DNA from: Arthrobotrys musiformis
Lineage: Eukaryota > Ascomycota > Orbiliomycetes > Orbiliales > Orbiliaceae
Reading direction: 5' to 3'
Assembly: GCA_036971715.1 (NCBI GenBank)
Contig: JAVHJL010000008.1
Location: 1,302,001-1,366,000, forward strand
DNA length: 64,000 nt
Part shown: positions 1-13,283 of the stretch, piece by piece
Numbering within the stretch: the first letter of the stretch is position 1
Layout: each line of letters starts with the position of its first letter
Position numbers and translations under genes: made by a program
Notes under the pieces: model-generated
What the model saw: only the letters and a program-made list of their open reading frames with translations
The model's database searches: none
Told to the model about the DNA's origin: nothing

Positions 1-1119
1 AACGGCTAATTATTTTTTGTTTTTAGAATCTCTCTTCAAGGGCAAGAAGTCCGAGAAGCATCTGAACGCTGGTGTTCAGGAGCATATGAGCCGGCAATAC
101 CGGGTCTGGCAAGAATACCTGGCTGATTGCATTGAGAAATTTATGCAGGGTCAAGTCAAATACCAATTGTTGCATTCTGCAAACATGGTCGGTCTGTTCA
201 CTTGCATCTTCGTGAAAGCGGAGGAACGCCCAAACATCCGAAACTTCGGAGCCTGTACTGTCAAGACCGGCCTTGGAGGTATTCACGGTAACAAGGGAGC
301 CCTCGTGACCCGCTTCTTCCTCGACGATAGTTCGCTCTGCTTTATCAATTGCCATCTTGCTGCCGGCCAGTCTGGAACTCGGAGTCGTAACAATGACATC
401 GCGGATATCCTCGAAGCGAACAATCTTTCTGTGGAAACTGATCCTGGTATCCGGGCCTACTCCTTTGTTGGCGGCGGTGACGGTAGCCGCATCCTCGACC
501 ATGAGATTTGTGTTCTAAACGGCGATCTAAATTACCGTATTGACCACCAACATCGCGACAGCGTCATCAATACCATTAAAAACAACGAGTACGAAAAACT
601 CCTCGAACGGGACCAGCTCCTCATGGAGAGAAAGCGAAATCCTGGGTTCCGCCTGAGATCTTTCAATGAAGCTCCTATTACTTTCGCGCCGACGTACAAA
701 TACGATGTGGGAACCGACACCTTTGATAGCTCTGAGAAAAAACGGATGCCCAGTTGGTGCGATCGTATCCTTTATAGAGGATTGGGCAGGATCAGGCAGA
801 TCGATTATAGGAGACATGAGGTGCATACTTCGGACCATAGGCCAGTGAGCGCTGTGTTCCAGGTGAGGGTCAAGACGGTGAATAAGAAGAAGAGGGAAGA
901 GGTTATGAGGAGTGTGGAGCAGAGATATGTGGAGGTGAAACTAGCACATGTTTATGAGGCTAAGTGAGTATTGTCTTGTTGTACTATGCGTCGAGGGTTT
1001 TTTACTAATCGGACTCTAGGCTGGATTACTTGATTAATGTCTGCGGGTATCCGGAGGCGATGGCAAGGAAGAGTTTGGAGGCAGAGGCCCAAGGGCATGG
1101 GGAAGTTTCCGCGCGATAA
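1..1119 (+). CDS. Inositol polyphosphate 5-phosphatase, C-terminal part (5' end outside window)
   Basis: Removes the 5-phosphate from phosphoinositides or inositol polyphosphates. The window opens in an intron ending with TTTTTAG at 26. Coding exons are 27-963 and 1020-1119, and the 56-nt intron between them restores the frame to a TAA at 1117. Motifs of the Mg-dependent 5-phosphatase fold appear in order: GNKGALVTRF, FINCHLAAG, LNGDLNYRI, PSWCDRILYRG (the family P-x-W-C-D-R-I-L signature) and TSDHRPV near the end. The catalytic domain is therefore nearly complete; whatever lies N-terminal (Sac1-like, WD40 or C2-type regions in different family members) is not in the window. Subfamily cannot be decided. 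The downstream neighbour is convergent. Confidence 0.93.
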
Positions 1120-1810
1120 ACTCCATCGATGCCGACGAGGGCATCTTTTTCTATCAACCGGAGAAATATGGAAGGGTCGGGCATATAGTAACCCTTTCCA
1201 TCTTTTCTCTTTTTAATACTCACGGGGTATATTTGTTTTCTTTGAGTTTTATTGTCTTTTTTCTTACTATCCAACCGAAAAAAAAATCATGAAAGGACGG
1301 GGAGTGGGTTAATTCATAATGGCGTCTGGATGGGGAGTTTTTTTTTTTTTTTGTTTCTTGGTGATCTAATACTGCGCTGGTAGTTTTACCACCCATTACT
1401 ATATTTCTTTTTTCCCTTGTACAGGGCATGTGGAATTACTAGATCTTCCTTTTTTTGCCCGGTTTCCTTTGGGGGAGGTTTTGTATGCATTTTTGATACT
1501 CTTGGTTGTCCTAATGGGGTTTGAAGGACGGCGTTTTTAATGTTGCTTCGATAGAGCATTTTCTTTTTAAGTTTTATAAAAGGCATACGGCGGGTCTCTT
1601 GAGGGGATTGTCTGCGCATATATACACACTTTTCTTTGTTGCTGGGGGGTTATAGAGTGTAGAAGTGGTAGAGTTAGGTCGTTTTGGGATATATTTTTTT
1701 TGTTTCTTGGATGGAGTTTAGCTGTGGGGGGGTTCTCGTATACCAGGGGAGGGGGGTTGTATGATTCGGGTAGATGGTTTGATGGTATGACCATCGATAT
1801 CGCCCACCTT
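1120..1810. other. Intergenic, convergent 3' flanks
   Basis: Lies between two convergent genes and so probably holds two 3' UTRs. It is T-rich, with long T runs around 1338-1351 and 1696-1702. I see no coding potential beyond short chance frames. Confidence 0.6.
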
Positions 1811-3149
1811 TTAATTTCCGTTGTGGAAGGCTATCCAGGTTTCATCGTCTATATTATCCATCCTGTCCGTGAAATTAAAAACCCAGTGGTTCGACGAACA
1901 CGCTCCCGGCGTACCAGCGCAGCAGCAGTCGCGAAAAATGTCACAAGCGGTGGAAGTCTTAGCCAACTGAAGGTTACGATTGAAAAAGCATGTATTCATC
2001 TTCACGAACTCCAGGCGCGGCCAGATGCCCTCCTGCAGTTTTCGTTTTAGGTACTGGATCGTTGAGGAGTTCGAGAAGCCGAAGTTTGAGGACTCGTAGT
2101 CTTGGTAGGTTGCTATGCTGCCCGTCCAGGAGATTTCTGCGCGTTTGAGGGTTGGGTGGTTTGGGATTATATCGACCCAGCTGTGGGGGTTTCCCGGATC
2201 CGGGAGGTCTGGATCGGCGCCGAGGAAGATTTTGGGGATGGTGAGGGTTAGGGAGGTTAGAGATGGGAAGGAGACGGGCAGGATGTAGGAGAGGTTGTCT
2301 GTGGAGGGGGCGAAGGTTAGATTGAGGGACTTGACGGTTTCGAGATGCCAGTATTGGAGTGCGGGGTTTAGACTGCCGATGTGGTTATTTATCTCGATTG
2401 TGTCTTCGACGGTGAAGTCTTGGATCGTGAGCGTGGTTAGGGCATTACAATCTACTAAGGGTAGGAGGAATAAAGGATCCCAACTGTCGCCGCTTTTGAA
2501 ATCTAAAGTGAAGGTTTTCAAGTCCCTCGGGAGGCGGGGGATCCCGCGTTCATCGGTGGGGGTTTTCATGAGTTCTATGAATTCCCAGATGGCCTCCTCG
2601 GCCCCGAATTTGAAGCAGAGGGATGTCAGGTTATCGTAAAATGGCAACCCCCCCAGCAGTCGGAGGATTGTGGCGTATATAGACCGTTCGATGGGGGCGG
2701 TGGCCGCGATACCGATCGATAACTCTGTGAGATTTGTGAAGCGGGCGAGTGAGCGGGGGAGGGGGGTTATCTCGCTGACATCGGATCCCCGTATCGTTGC
2801 AGACCTAATTATCCCATTTAAATTAAATTTATATTCTTTTTTTTCTTTTTTTTTCTCAACTTTTTGGAAATGATGGATGAAAAACTGACCGAATGCACCC
2901 CCTCGCACCCGCCAACCATCCGTTATCATCAAACGGGGCCCAAAGTTCCTCCGGGTCGTCGAAACGATAAAACCTCGTGATCCCACGGAAGCGCAGGGGG
3001 AAGATGAGGATGTAACACCTCTTCGAACACTTTGCGAAGTTCTCTTGTGCTTGTTTGTTACCATCCAGGAAGCCTAGGATCGAAAGACATATTTCGGTGG
3101 GAAGGGAGAAGAAGGGGGGGAATTGCGCGGGGTGTTGTTCTTGTTGCAT
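1811..3149 (-). CDS. F-box protein, tandem family 1, copy a
   Basis: Probable substrate-recruiting subunit of an SCF ubiquitin ligase. The start at 3149 puts an F-box (core FFSLPTEICLSILGFL) about 12 residues from the N-terminus, followed by the family block NFAKCSKRCY and a GWLAGARGCIR segment. A GTCAGT donor at 2889 and TTAG acceptor at 2805 remove an 84-nt intron in phase 2, right after CIR. Exons are complement 2890-3149 and 1811-2804, giving 417 aa. Exon 2 holds leucine-rich stretches (LARFTNLTELSIGI, PFYDNLTSLCF) resembling irregular LRRs, and a C-terminal block LKRKLQEGIWPRLEFV shared with the three following copies. It is divergent from copy b. The F-box and paralogy are seen; SCF membership is family knowledge; the substrate is unknown. 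Confidence 0.82.
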
Positions 3150-4239
3150 TTTCCCTTTTTGGACGGTATATGTGCGACTGGGGTTTGGACTTTGAGGTTG
3201 GTTCGTGAGGGGGTTGATGGTGATTTAGCTCGGGGTTAGCGGCGCTGTGTATGCTAGCTATGGGGGAAGGGGATAACTGTTATGTATAAGGTTCTATGCA
3301 CATGTATATAACGGAGTTGAAGATTATCGAGGAAAAGCTTAGTAAATTGAGTGCATGAGCGCTCGAGCTTGACTGGAGCTGGAATGACCATGGATCATGG
3401 ACATGCAATGGCGGATCCTAGCTTAGTGCCAGGCGCCTAAATAGCGAGCATGCGCATGGGAACTCGGTTCCTTTTCTGGTAGCTCGCAATTGAGACACCT
3501 AAGCTATAGCACGCCTACAACAAGAAATCAAATGGGAGGCAGCTAGTTGTGGCAGATAATAACGGTAGGAATAGCGATAATTAAGAATTCAATTATATGA
3601 CCATTTTCTACTTCATAATCTATGTATAAAAGGTATGCTATATATAGCTATAAAGGCCTGAACTTCGATCGAGGGGCATCAGGCAAGCTAGCTCTGGAAT
3701 TTGAAAGCTGCCTGAGTAGCCCAGCCGTTGTGTCAACGATCTATCTAACTGACGAGGCATATATATGCAAGAGGGCACTTTAAGGCAAAAAAAGAAGATT
3801 TCTTTTGCATTGGCATCTCTTAGCAGGCACCTCCTCGAGGTATGTTTCGTCTTTATCCATAGTGAGTCAGTATGCATCCAACGCTCGCGCTGTAGGGACA
3901 AATCTTGGCGTATGCATCCCGCCATGTTGCATTTTGGATTCCAGGCAACATTTGCCCGCGAGTCGAGTATATATATATAATACCGAACGATATCTATGCT
4001 ATGCTAGGCTTGTTATGATCATATAATATATAAATACAGTGAGCCCAGACTAGTACAGAGAGTAGAGTCTAGGTGCCCTTCTCTACGGAAAATTTTTTTT
4101 TTTTCATATATACCAGTACCTTGTCTGATTATCACCATAGCCCTCGGCCCTCACGAGCTCACTAACGACTCGCACCGTCTATATACCACGGTATTCGCAG
4201 AAAGAAAGAAAGCAAGAAAGAAGAATTCTAGAAAAGAAA
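3150..4239. other. Divergent promoter region between F-box copies a and b
   Basis: About 1.1 kb separates two divergently transcribed paralogues. It is AT-rich with several TATATA stretches (3638-3650, 3757-3766, 3968-3978, 4024-4033) and a T run at 4091-4104. No gene is supported. Unusually long for promoters here, it is the largest spacer inside family 1. Confidence 0.55.
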
Positions 4240-5846
4240 ATGCAAGGAGATCCGCAGAAGCAGCAACTTGCCCCGGGACAATTTCCGTTCTTCTCTCTCC
4301 CTGCGGAGCTACGCCTTTTGATACTATCGTTCCTAAAGCAAGATGTAGTACTTCCACAGACCAGGGCGCGGGAAATGGTGCGATTATCATCGGAAGATTG
4401 GTTAAATTTTGCGAAATGCTCGAGGAGATGTTATTACTTTATATTCCCGTTGCAGTTTCGTGACCGCGAGGTGGTTTTGGGTGCTAGAGATTACAATAAT
4501 GATAGATGGGGTAAGGTGTGGCCGGAGCCTTGGACGGTCCCGCGGGTTTGGAAGGTTTTTGGCGATTGGGGGTTTTTGGCGCCGGTTAGAGAGTGTATTC
4601 GGTATGTACTGTCTAGAATGTAGGTCCCAATTGTGGGTAAGAAGACGTTAACATGGATGTAAATTACGTTAGATCGGTAACAATATATGTAAAGGAGATT
4701 GGCGACATCATCCGTCGACCTTGGTTGTTATCGCGGTTCACAAATCTAACGAAGTTAACTATCAGGATTGGCGCCCCTATTTGTCTGGATTGGAACCTAT
4801 ACGTCGCTATATTACAGTTGCTTGAGGTTTCGATGCAGCCGGTGTATGATAACTTGGTGCACCTTTCTCTCTCGGTTGGAACTAATGACTGGGCCCCGAA
4901 AAGGTTATTCTATGGGTTGGAGATAGGGTCTCTCGGCTTAGATAGGGTGTTCAAGGGGCGTGAGATCGAGATAATGTGGCAGTATCTTGAAGAGAGTGAG
5001 AGGAAGTTCTTAGGACCGCCCATTGACAAAGAAGAGTTTACAGAGTTGATGGCAACTGGAAGAATCCGCTTGCCGAAGGGCCTGAAAACCTTTGAGCTAC
5101 ACACTATGATGGAGTTTTGGCATCCCGGACTCCTGCTGCCTTTGGTGGATTGCCCGAGTGTGACCACCGTTTGCCTTCGAGATGTCTCTATATCTAGAAT
5201 GGGCTGGCCCCATCGCTTGCCTGCGACCAGTGATCACATCAATACTCGACCGGCACCACCTAAACTACGTTTGGAAAATATAACATCCCTCCGTCTGGAC
5301 TTCCTGGCAGAAGAGTGGTACCAGAACTGGTACTCCCCGGATATCCTATCGGTCTACTTCCCAAACCTAGATTCCTTAAATTTAAACTTAACAATCGATA
5401 GCACCTTCCCCAGCTTCTTTTTTAAGGATTCATCCCTCGCTACAACCCCAGGTTACTTCATTTCCCACAAGGAAGAATGGTTTCATGGAATCCCCGATAC
5501 GCCTTGTCTCAAACGCATGGAAATAGAATGGATCTACCCCGACCACGAACCCCCTGACCCCGAATACCCCGGAGACCTGCCAGAACACCTTGACCCAACT
5601 TTCGGGTTTTCATCTGAATGGACGGCCGATGTCGTCGAATACTTGGAACAACGCTTGAGAAGAGGCGTATGGCCACATTTGGAGGTTATCAAAATTATTG
5701 CACCGCTCAGGACGTGGGGGGACTCGTGTGAAGCTGAATGTAAGATTTCGTGGGTTGGTGGTGAAGGTGAAGGTGAAGGGCCGCGGCGCTACGTTTTGGA
5801 GTGCACGGAGGATTTGAAGATGGATTTTGCACGTACGGCGTCATGA
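4240..5846 (+). CDS. F-box protein, tandem family 1, copy b
   Basis: Paralogue of copy a. The exon 1 start at 4240 leads into the F-box (FFSLPAELRLLILSFL, residues about 14-30), then LNFAKCSRRCYYF and APVRECIR. Donor GTATGT at 4602 and acceptor GTTAG at 4672 delimit a 71-nt phase-2 intron at exactly the codon used in the other copies. Exons are 4240-4601 and 4673-5846, giving 511 aa. Exon 2 begins SVTIYVKEIGDI and carries the shared LSRFTNLTKLTIRI, PVYDNLVHLSL and C-terminal LEQRLRRGVWPHLEVI blocks. An insertion of about 60 residues relative to copy a follows the second block (region GLEIGSLGLDR to FTELMATGRI). A Gly/Glu-rich stretch lies near the C-terminus. Probable SCF adaptor; ligand unknown. 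Confidence 0.83.
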
Positions 5847-6446
5847 AGGAGGCTCGGTGGTTACGTATCATCTTTTTCAGGTGGGTCTGAAGTCTAAGGG
5901 TTAACCGTCGAGGAGAAAAGCAGCGACACGGTATCGAGGAAATATTGGTAGTATGGGTATTTTTCGCATATCCAAACTTTCTTTTCTCTTGATACAGTAT
6001 TTTGATCTATCACAAACCAAAAATTTGCGAAAAAAAAAGGTGTATATATATGGTCCGGGTTTCTTGGAGGACAGTTCGTAGAACTGTTTGTATTTGGGTT
6101 TTCTTTTAATGCTTACAGGATTAATATGTCCGTGGTGGATTTTTGAATCTGGTCTCTCGCTTTTTGTGTTTTTTTGGCTCTTGTACCCCTATCCTCTGGA
6201 ATTTATATTTTGTATTCCCTTTCGAGTTCAATCCTCAATCTTCCACGGGCATACATACATATATATATACGTCCTACACCGCCGCAATATTGGCTTCTAT
6301 AACCAGGAAGGGCAGCCAAGGCTATATTATACGTAGACCTGGCGAGCAATAGACATTGATAGCCCATTACTCGATATAGCCAGTATCTTAAGATACGGCT
6401 TGTACAGTCTATAACTTATATAGCTTATTGCGACGGAGCCCCCAAA
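5847..6446. other. Intergenic between F-box copies b and c
   Basis: Holds the 3' flank of copy b and the promoter of copy c. It has an A run at 6031-6038, a TATATATA stretch at 6042-6049 and a further TATATATA stretch at about 6262-6269. No gene is supported. Confidence 0.55.
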
Positions 6447-7998
6447 ATGCAACAAAATCCAAGCGAACAACAACTACGACTCCCGCCATTCCTCTCCCTC
6501 CCCACGGAGATATGCAGTTCCATATTATCATATTTGCAAGGGGATAAGGATAAATTGAATTTCGCAAAATGTTCGAAAGAATGTTATTATCTTGTGTTTA
6601 ATCTCAGGATTCGGAGGGTGAGGGTGGATCAGTATCAACCGAAGGAGTGCTTCGAAGTGTTCGATGCAGGCGGGTGGTTGGCGCCCGTTAGACGGTGTAT
6701 TCGGTATGTAATCACGCCAATTCAATAGGTTTGTTATAGAGAGACAGGTCTTCAAAAATTTCTAATGCCAGATATATGGTATTTTGTTTCACGTTTATTT
6801 CAGGTCAGCGTTAGTAGAAGCCAGTGATATCACCGATATCACCACTTTGCTCCTCTCACTAGCTCGGTTCAGCGGGGTTACCGACCTAACGATATCCATT
6901 GAAAACACGGCCTTTTTCGAACGGGGTTTGTATTTAGTCATTTTCGCGCTTCTGAAGAATTTATTACCGTTTTATGGTAGTATTACGTCTTTGAGCCTCG
7001 CTTTTGAGGGCGGTTCTGTTGCCGCTGGGGTTGAAGCGTGGACTGGGTGGGACTATTTACACACACCCTCCTCTTCATTCGGGTCATTGTCAGCAATGAG
7101 ATATAGGCAAAGCGATCACAGGCTATCCAAACTACCCGAACGGGTACAGACCTTTTTATGGAATTCGAGGGGGTATATCTCAGACGGGGAGTTTGAAAGA
7201 AGATTGCGGTTGATGGGAACCGACAGAGGTGGTCTAAATTTCTCCGAGGGCGTAAGATCATTCGGAATTCACACCAAGGCCCAGTTTTGGACCCCCTCAT
7301 TTATTCTATTCCCCGCGAGGAGTCGCCCGGGGTTGTTGAATACCATCCACTTGAGGAATATTCAAACGAATACACTGCTCATACCCCAAAGCGATGGATC
7401 CGGAAACGGCTGCTTCGAAACTATAAAGTCGCTTTATATAGACGACCTAACCGCGGTTAAATATTTAACCTGCATTCCGGCGGCTCATTTCACGCACTTG
7501 GAATTTCTAAAAATCATGATACTCGCCAGTCCACACCTTCACAGAGCCTCGTCTACATACGTAGCATACATCCCGCATATTCCGACGCTGAAGGTCGTAT
7601 GTACATCTTGGGCCCACCACTTGTATGGTTATGATGAAGATTTCTTGAGTTCTGTAACTAGGGACCTAAAATGTCGGTTGAAACAGGGGTTGTTTGGCTG
7701 TTTGGGGAAGTTTATAGTACAGGGATCGTGGCTTGGGAGGAAGGGGGCTTCGCAGGACGGGGAGGTGGTATGTAGGATTTTAAGGACTAGGAGGGATGGA
7801 GAAGGGGGTGGGGTAGAGCAATGTGGGAGTGGCACCTCTTGGAAGCTTCGATTTCGTTGGGAGGGGGATATCGATGATGGTGTATTTGAGGAGCCTTCTA
7901 CTGACGACAGCGAGGACGACGATGAATTCCGTGAAGTGGAGGAAGAGGAAGGAGAGGATAAGCAGAGAGAAGATGAGGAAGAGGGAAGAATGATGTGA
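6447..7998 (+). CDS. F-box protein, tandem family 1, copy c
   Basis: Third paralogue. The F-box core FLSLPTEICSSILSYL starts about residue 14, followed by LNFAKCSKECYYL and GWLAPVRRCIR. Donor GTATGT at 6704 and acceptor TTTCAG at 6803 remove a 100-nt phase-2 intron. Exons are 6447-6703 and 6804-7998, giving 483 aa. Exon 2 opens SALVEASDITDITTL and carries LARFSGVTDLTISI and the C-terminal LKCRLKQGLFGCLGKF block. Two features are its own: an insert of roughly 60 residues around MRYRQSDHRLSK, and a very acidic C-terminal tail of about 35 residues (DDSEDDDEF, EVEEEEGED). Copy c lacks nothing essential in the F-box. Role inferred as SCF substrate adaptor. Confidence 0.83.
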
Positions 7999-8749
7999 AC
8001 ATTAGTTCTGTTGAATGATGCATCAAATCGATATCTATAAGTTTATACACGAAGCTTTAAATTTATAAAGATTTACGAAATGTGTGACAGCTGATACGAT
8101 ACACTTCAGTTCTTGTGGCTCGCATTCATATTTTTTTATCAATATGATAGTGCTAGCTAGCTAGCTAGTCCACCCCTCTGATCTTTCTTGATCAACTAGC
8201 TGAATTCAACTCACACATATTATCTACACCTAGCACGTGTATTGCCTGGCGTTTACCAACGGACTAGCACTAATTTTGATACGCACAATATCTATTTAGA
8301 GAGCTCAGCGTCGGCTCTCAATATTATTATCCTCGCGAGTAGCAGCTTCGTTAGCAGGGGCATGCGCAAAATCAATGTGAACCAAACATTTCGAGAACAT
8401 TTCTTCTTGCAGATCTTAGCATCTCGTGGTTCGCACGTCGGAAAACCCAACCCTCTCTGATCGTCCAGGCATGATGCACATCATTTGAGGTTCGATATAT
8501 GGGCGATAGAGTATCTACAGGTCCGATCTGAGAAGGATAAAGCTAGTTCTTGAATATCAAATGTAGAATTTTTTTTAAATTTTTTTTTTCCTTTTCATAG
8601 ACGTAAATATATATTGCCCCTTGTCTCGTTCCCGGATTTTTTTTCATAAAGTAAGAAGCACATTACTCCTACTATAGTAGCTTTCGAAATAAACATACAA
8701 CAACGGTCATTATACATACATACTTGCCTAAGCATACACATATACCATC
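7999..8749. other. Intergenic between F-box copies c and d
   Basis: Contains a CTAG palindromic run (GCTAGCTAGCTAGCTAG, 8152-8168), T/A-rich runs at 8571-8589 and the promoter side of copy d. No gene is supported. Confidence 0.55.
8152..8168. repeat. (CTAG)n palindromic microsatellite
   Basis: GCTAGCTAGCTAGCTAG: four units of a self-complementary tetranucleotide in the spacer between F-box copies c and d. Confidence 0.9.
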
Positions 8750-10208
8750 ATGAAGACAATAGAACGGCCACGGGTTCGGGATTCGAATTACCAAGATAAA
8801 AATTCCGCTTTAACTCAACGTTCAGGACTACGAGCCTACTCTTCACGGTTTATACAAGGTATCAAAAACCTCATTAGATGCAAATCCGCGATTACAGTGT
8901 CCCCACAACAGGGAAAAGACAATAAATCGACAAAAGGAATAAGGGAAGAGACTCCATTCCCGTTCCTATCCCTCCCCGGAGAGTTGTGCAGCTTAGTATT
9001 ATCATTTCTTTCTCCCTCCAAGGAATCTGGTTTCAAACATGCAGCCAGGAAAGTCGATCTACGGAATTTTGCAATGTGCTCGAAAGAGTGTTACGCCCTT
9101 ACCTTCTCGCAACGGTTTCGCGGTGTAATAGTTTCTGAGGAATATCGACAACCGAGAGATGTTTTCAAACTTTTTGATGGTACTGGTTTTCTCGCTTCTG
9201 TTAGACGGTCTATTCGGTATGGAACCCTTCGTATCTCTTTCCCTCTCTCCCTCTCCTCCTTTTTTCTTCTTTCCTCTGGGTCTAAGACAACCTAATATAT
9301 AAATATTTATCTCTAGGGCTGCAACTATATCGGTCAAGAGGGTTACCAGGATACATTGTTTGACCGCGCACCTGGATCGGTTTCCGAATCTCACCGAGTT
9401 GACGGTGGATATTCTTTACGTGAGCGGTTCCGAACAGTGCACATACCTTGCGGTTTTTTGGGCACTGGAAAAGTTTCTCGGACGCAGGACGTATGATAAT
9501 TTGAGAACTATCAATCTGAAGTTCGCAGGCCTGTGGCCCGAAATATTGCTCGAGGATTTACCCTCGGTTACGGATGAGGGCTTAATTGAGTCGGTAGAGG
9601 CTGGTGATATACGGTTCCCCAGAGGGTTACGATCGTTCGGTATTGACGTGCACACGTCACCAGAATACGAGGGTCAATTATTCTTACTTCCAGCCAAAGG
9701 TTCTAAGCAGTTGGATACTCTTCGAATGAACCAGATTGCCTTCGATAAAGGTTTGACCCGACTGGCCTCGTACGACCCGGAACTTTCCTGTCTCGAGAAC
9801 ATCAAATCCCTCTCTATCGAATTGGAGTCGGAATCCGTTGATAACTTTCTCTCGGGTAGCGGGGCGGTGTTATTGGTGTACTTCTCGAACTTGGAGTTTC
9901 TCTCGATTAACGCCGTCTGGAGCATAGAAAATGTCCTTCTCGCTTTGGATATTCCTGATTATCTATCTTTGAAAGATGTCGATATTTTGTCGGCACTTAC
10001 TGATACTATTGCAGGCCCTTGTGCTACTTTAGCTGATGACTTAGATCAGCGGCTGAGACAAGGGTATTTACCGTCTTTGAGGAAGTTCAGGTTCCATGGT
10101 GATATACGCGACTTTGCTTGGGTCAAGGTCGCTCGAGCGGATATTGCGTGCACGGTTCAGAGTTCGGGAGTCGGTGGCAAGAGGGTGATTGAATGGAACA
10201 CCCGGTGA
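8750..10208 (+). CDS. F-box protein, tandem family 1, copy d (extended N-terminus)
   Basis: Fourth paralogue. It differs from a-c by about 70 extra residues before the F-box (FPFLSLPGELCSLVLSFL, about residues 74-90); that extension is basic and low in predicted structure. LRNFAMCSKECYAL and ASVRRSIR follow. The conserved Cys before IR is Ser here. Donor GTATGG at 9217 and acceptor CTCTAG at 9316 give a 100-nt phase-2 intron at the shared position. Exons are 8750-9216 and 9317-10208, giving 452 aa. Exon 2 has LDRFPNLTELTVDI, RTYDNLRTINLKF and C-terminal LDQRLRQGYLPSLRKF. Start choice: the first ATG of an open frame; a shorter start is not available in frame immediately before the F-box. Probable SCF adaptor. 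Confidence 0.8.
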
Positions 10209-10423
10209 GATGGTGATTAAAATCATACATGATGTTTATGCTCGAGGTTCGGGGCAACCTAAGGGAGTTATACTAGTACACTTAAGGATTTGTTTTATTA
10301 GTGTTATTTGGGTTGATATTCTTCGATACGGGAAGTGCAAGAGATAGATCTCCTCTGCTAAGTGTTCTATAAACGATATATTTCCAGTTTACAATGATAT
10401 CCCAGAAGAGTTTGTAATGTATA

Positions 10424-11901
<1,478 letters not shown>

Positions 11902-12326
11902 TTCTATCTCCACTTGCTAGCTATTGATAAAATAAAAATAATAAAAAAGGAAAAAATCGAAGGCGATATGGACAGTTAATTACGTACTCGAAACGATAAA
12001 AAAGAAAAGAAGAAGGAAGAGGAAGAAAGAAGGGGGACGACGGCAGGGTTTATAGCTTAAGTACTTAAAGCTTGAGCATGAGCTCAGATTCGAACGCAAT
12101 GGGATCTTTAACGTGCAGCTAACCGGCCGAACCGCGGCTCGAGACGATGCCATCTCTGCGCCTGCTTATAAACCACCCGTTTTTCTATCGCCACTTCCAA
12201 TATACCCTGCAACCACCACTATCACCAACATCAACATCAACATCACAATAAACCCAACCATGAGATAGCACGGCCAATCCAGCCGCAGAGCTCATCTGCC
12301 TCATCATAATAATATCGATTAAAAAA
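11902..12326. other. Divergent promoter shared by NPY1 and ISA2
   Basis: Purine-rich run near 11940-12035 and TTTATAGCTTAAG at 12049. It serves two genes whose products both act in redox or Fe-S metabolism. No other gene is seen. Confidence 0.6.
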
Positions 12327-12812
12327 ATGGCATCTTTCCTCACAAAACGGCTCCTCAGCCGTCGCCTCCCATTGTACACTATAATAACCCGCCAAAACCT
12401 GCATACAACCCCTCCACGACCCCTCCAAGTCCACAATCCACAAACCGACTCCTCCGGGAACCCTCTCACAATCTCAATAACCCCCGCAGCATCAACCCGT
12501 CTCTCCCAAATCCTCAGCAAGGAACCGTCACCGTCCACATCCGCCCTCAGGGTCCTGGTCGAGTCCGGCGGGTGCCATGGATTTCAATACACCATGTCCC
12601 TCACCGATGCCATTGATCCCGAGGAAGATACGATATTTGAAGAGGAAACGACGGGGGCGAAGGTGGTGATGGATCTGCCGAGTTTGGAACTGTTGAATGG
12701 GAGCAAAGTCGACTATGAGAGTGCACTGATCGGGAGTCAGTTTAAGATTGTGGATAATCCGGCCGCGACGAGTAGTTGTGGCTGCGGGACGAGTTTTGAT
12801 GTGAAGTTCTGA
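12327..12812 (+). CDS. ISA2: Mitochondrial iron-sulphur assembly protein, A-type (ISA2)
   Basis: Single-exon 161-aa protein. With ISA1 and IBA57 it matures [4Fe-4S] clusters for aconitase-type enzymes and radical-SAM proteins in the mitochondrial matrix. The N-terminal ~45 residues are basic and hydroxylated (MASFLTKRLLSRR), as in matrix presequences. The A-type domain runs from ISITPAAS onward, with the three invariant ligand cysteines seen as GGCHGF (C83) and SCGCG (C151, C153). The two-residue TM after GFQY fits ISA2 more than ISA1, but a tree would be needed to settle that. Length is normal for the family. The start is the only ATG that keeps the presequence. Confidence 0.93.
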   Translation: MASFLTKRLLSRRLPLYTIITRQNLHTTPPRPLQVHNPQTDSSGNPLTISITPAASTRLSQILSKEPSPSTSALRVLVESGGCHGFQYTMSLTDAIDPEEDTIFEEETTGAKVVMDLPSLELLNGSKVDYESALIGSQFKIVDNPAATSSCGCGTSFDVKF

Positions 12813-13283
12813 CCAAAAAAACTTATATCTCTCGTATTTGATTCGGGAAAAGGGAGGGGTTGGGATAGATATCCCCCTTGAGAGATTTGGGCATAAAGGC
12901 GGTACCGAAATATACGATTATACATCCACGAAAGAGCCTTTGCTATCACAAGTGGCAGTAATCCTGGTGGTAGCAAGATACACGGCTATCGACTGCCGTT
13001 TGGCTATTAGAAGCTATAGAAATAGCACCATACTGCATCAAAACCCGATGTACATACACACATACACTTCACATCCTAGAAATAGGCATCAAGCAAGGAA
13101 GAAAAGTTTTTAGGGAAATCTCCACCAGCATAGCAGTTATAATAATCATTATCAATTATCCAATTCATCTTCAAGAATCAAGTACACGCACACTCCCAAT
13201 CAAATTTGTAAAAAACGCCCTTTAAATGCAAAATGGCCTTGTCAAGAAGAAAGACAAAAGAAACCCAAACTCAAGTGTATAGT
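12813..13283. other. Intergenic, convergent ISA2 / MTHFR
   Basis: Two 3' flanks; no gene or repeat of note. Confidence 0.5.
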
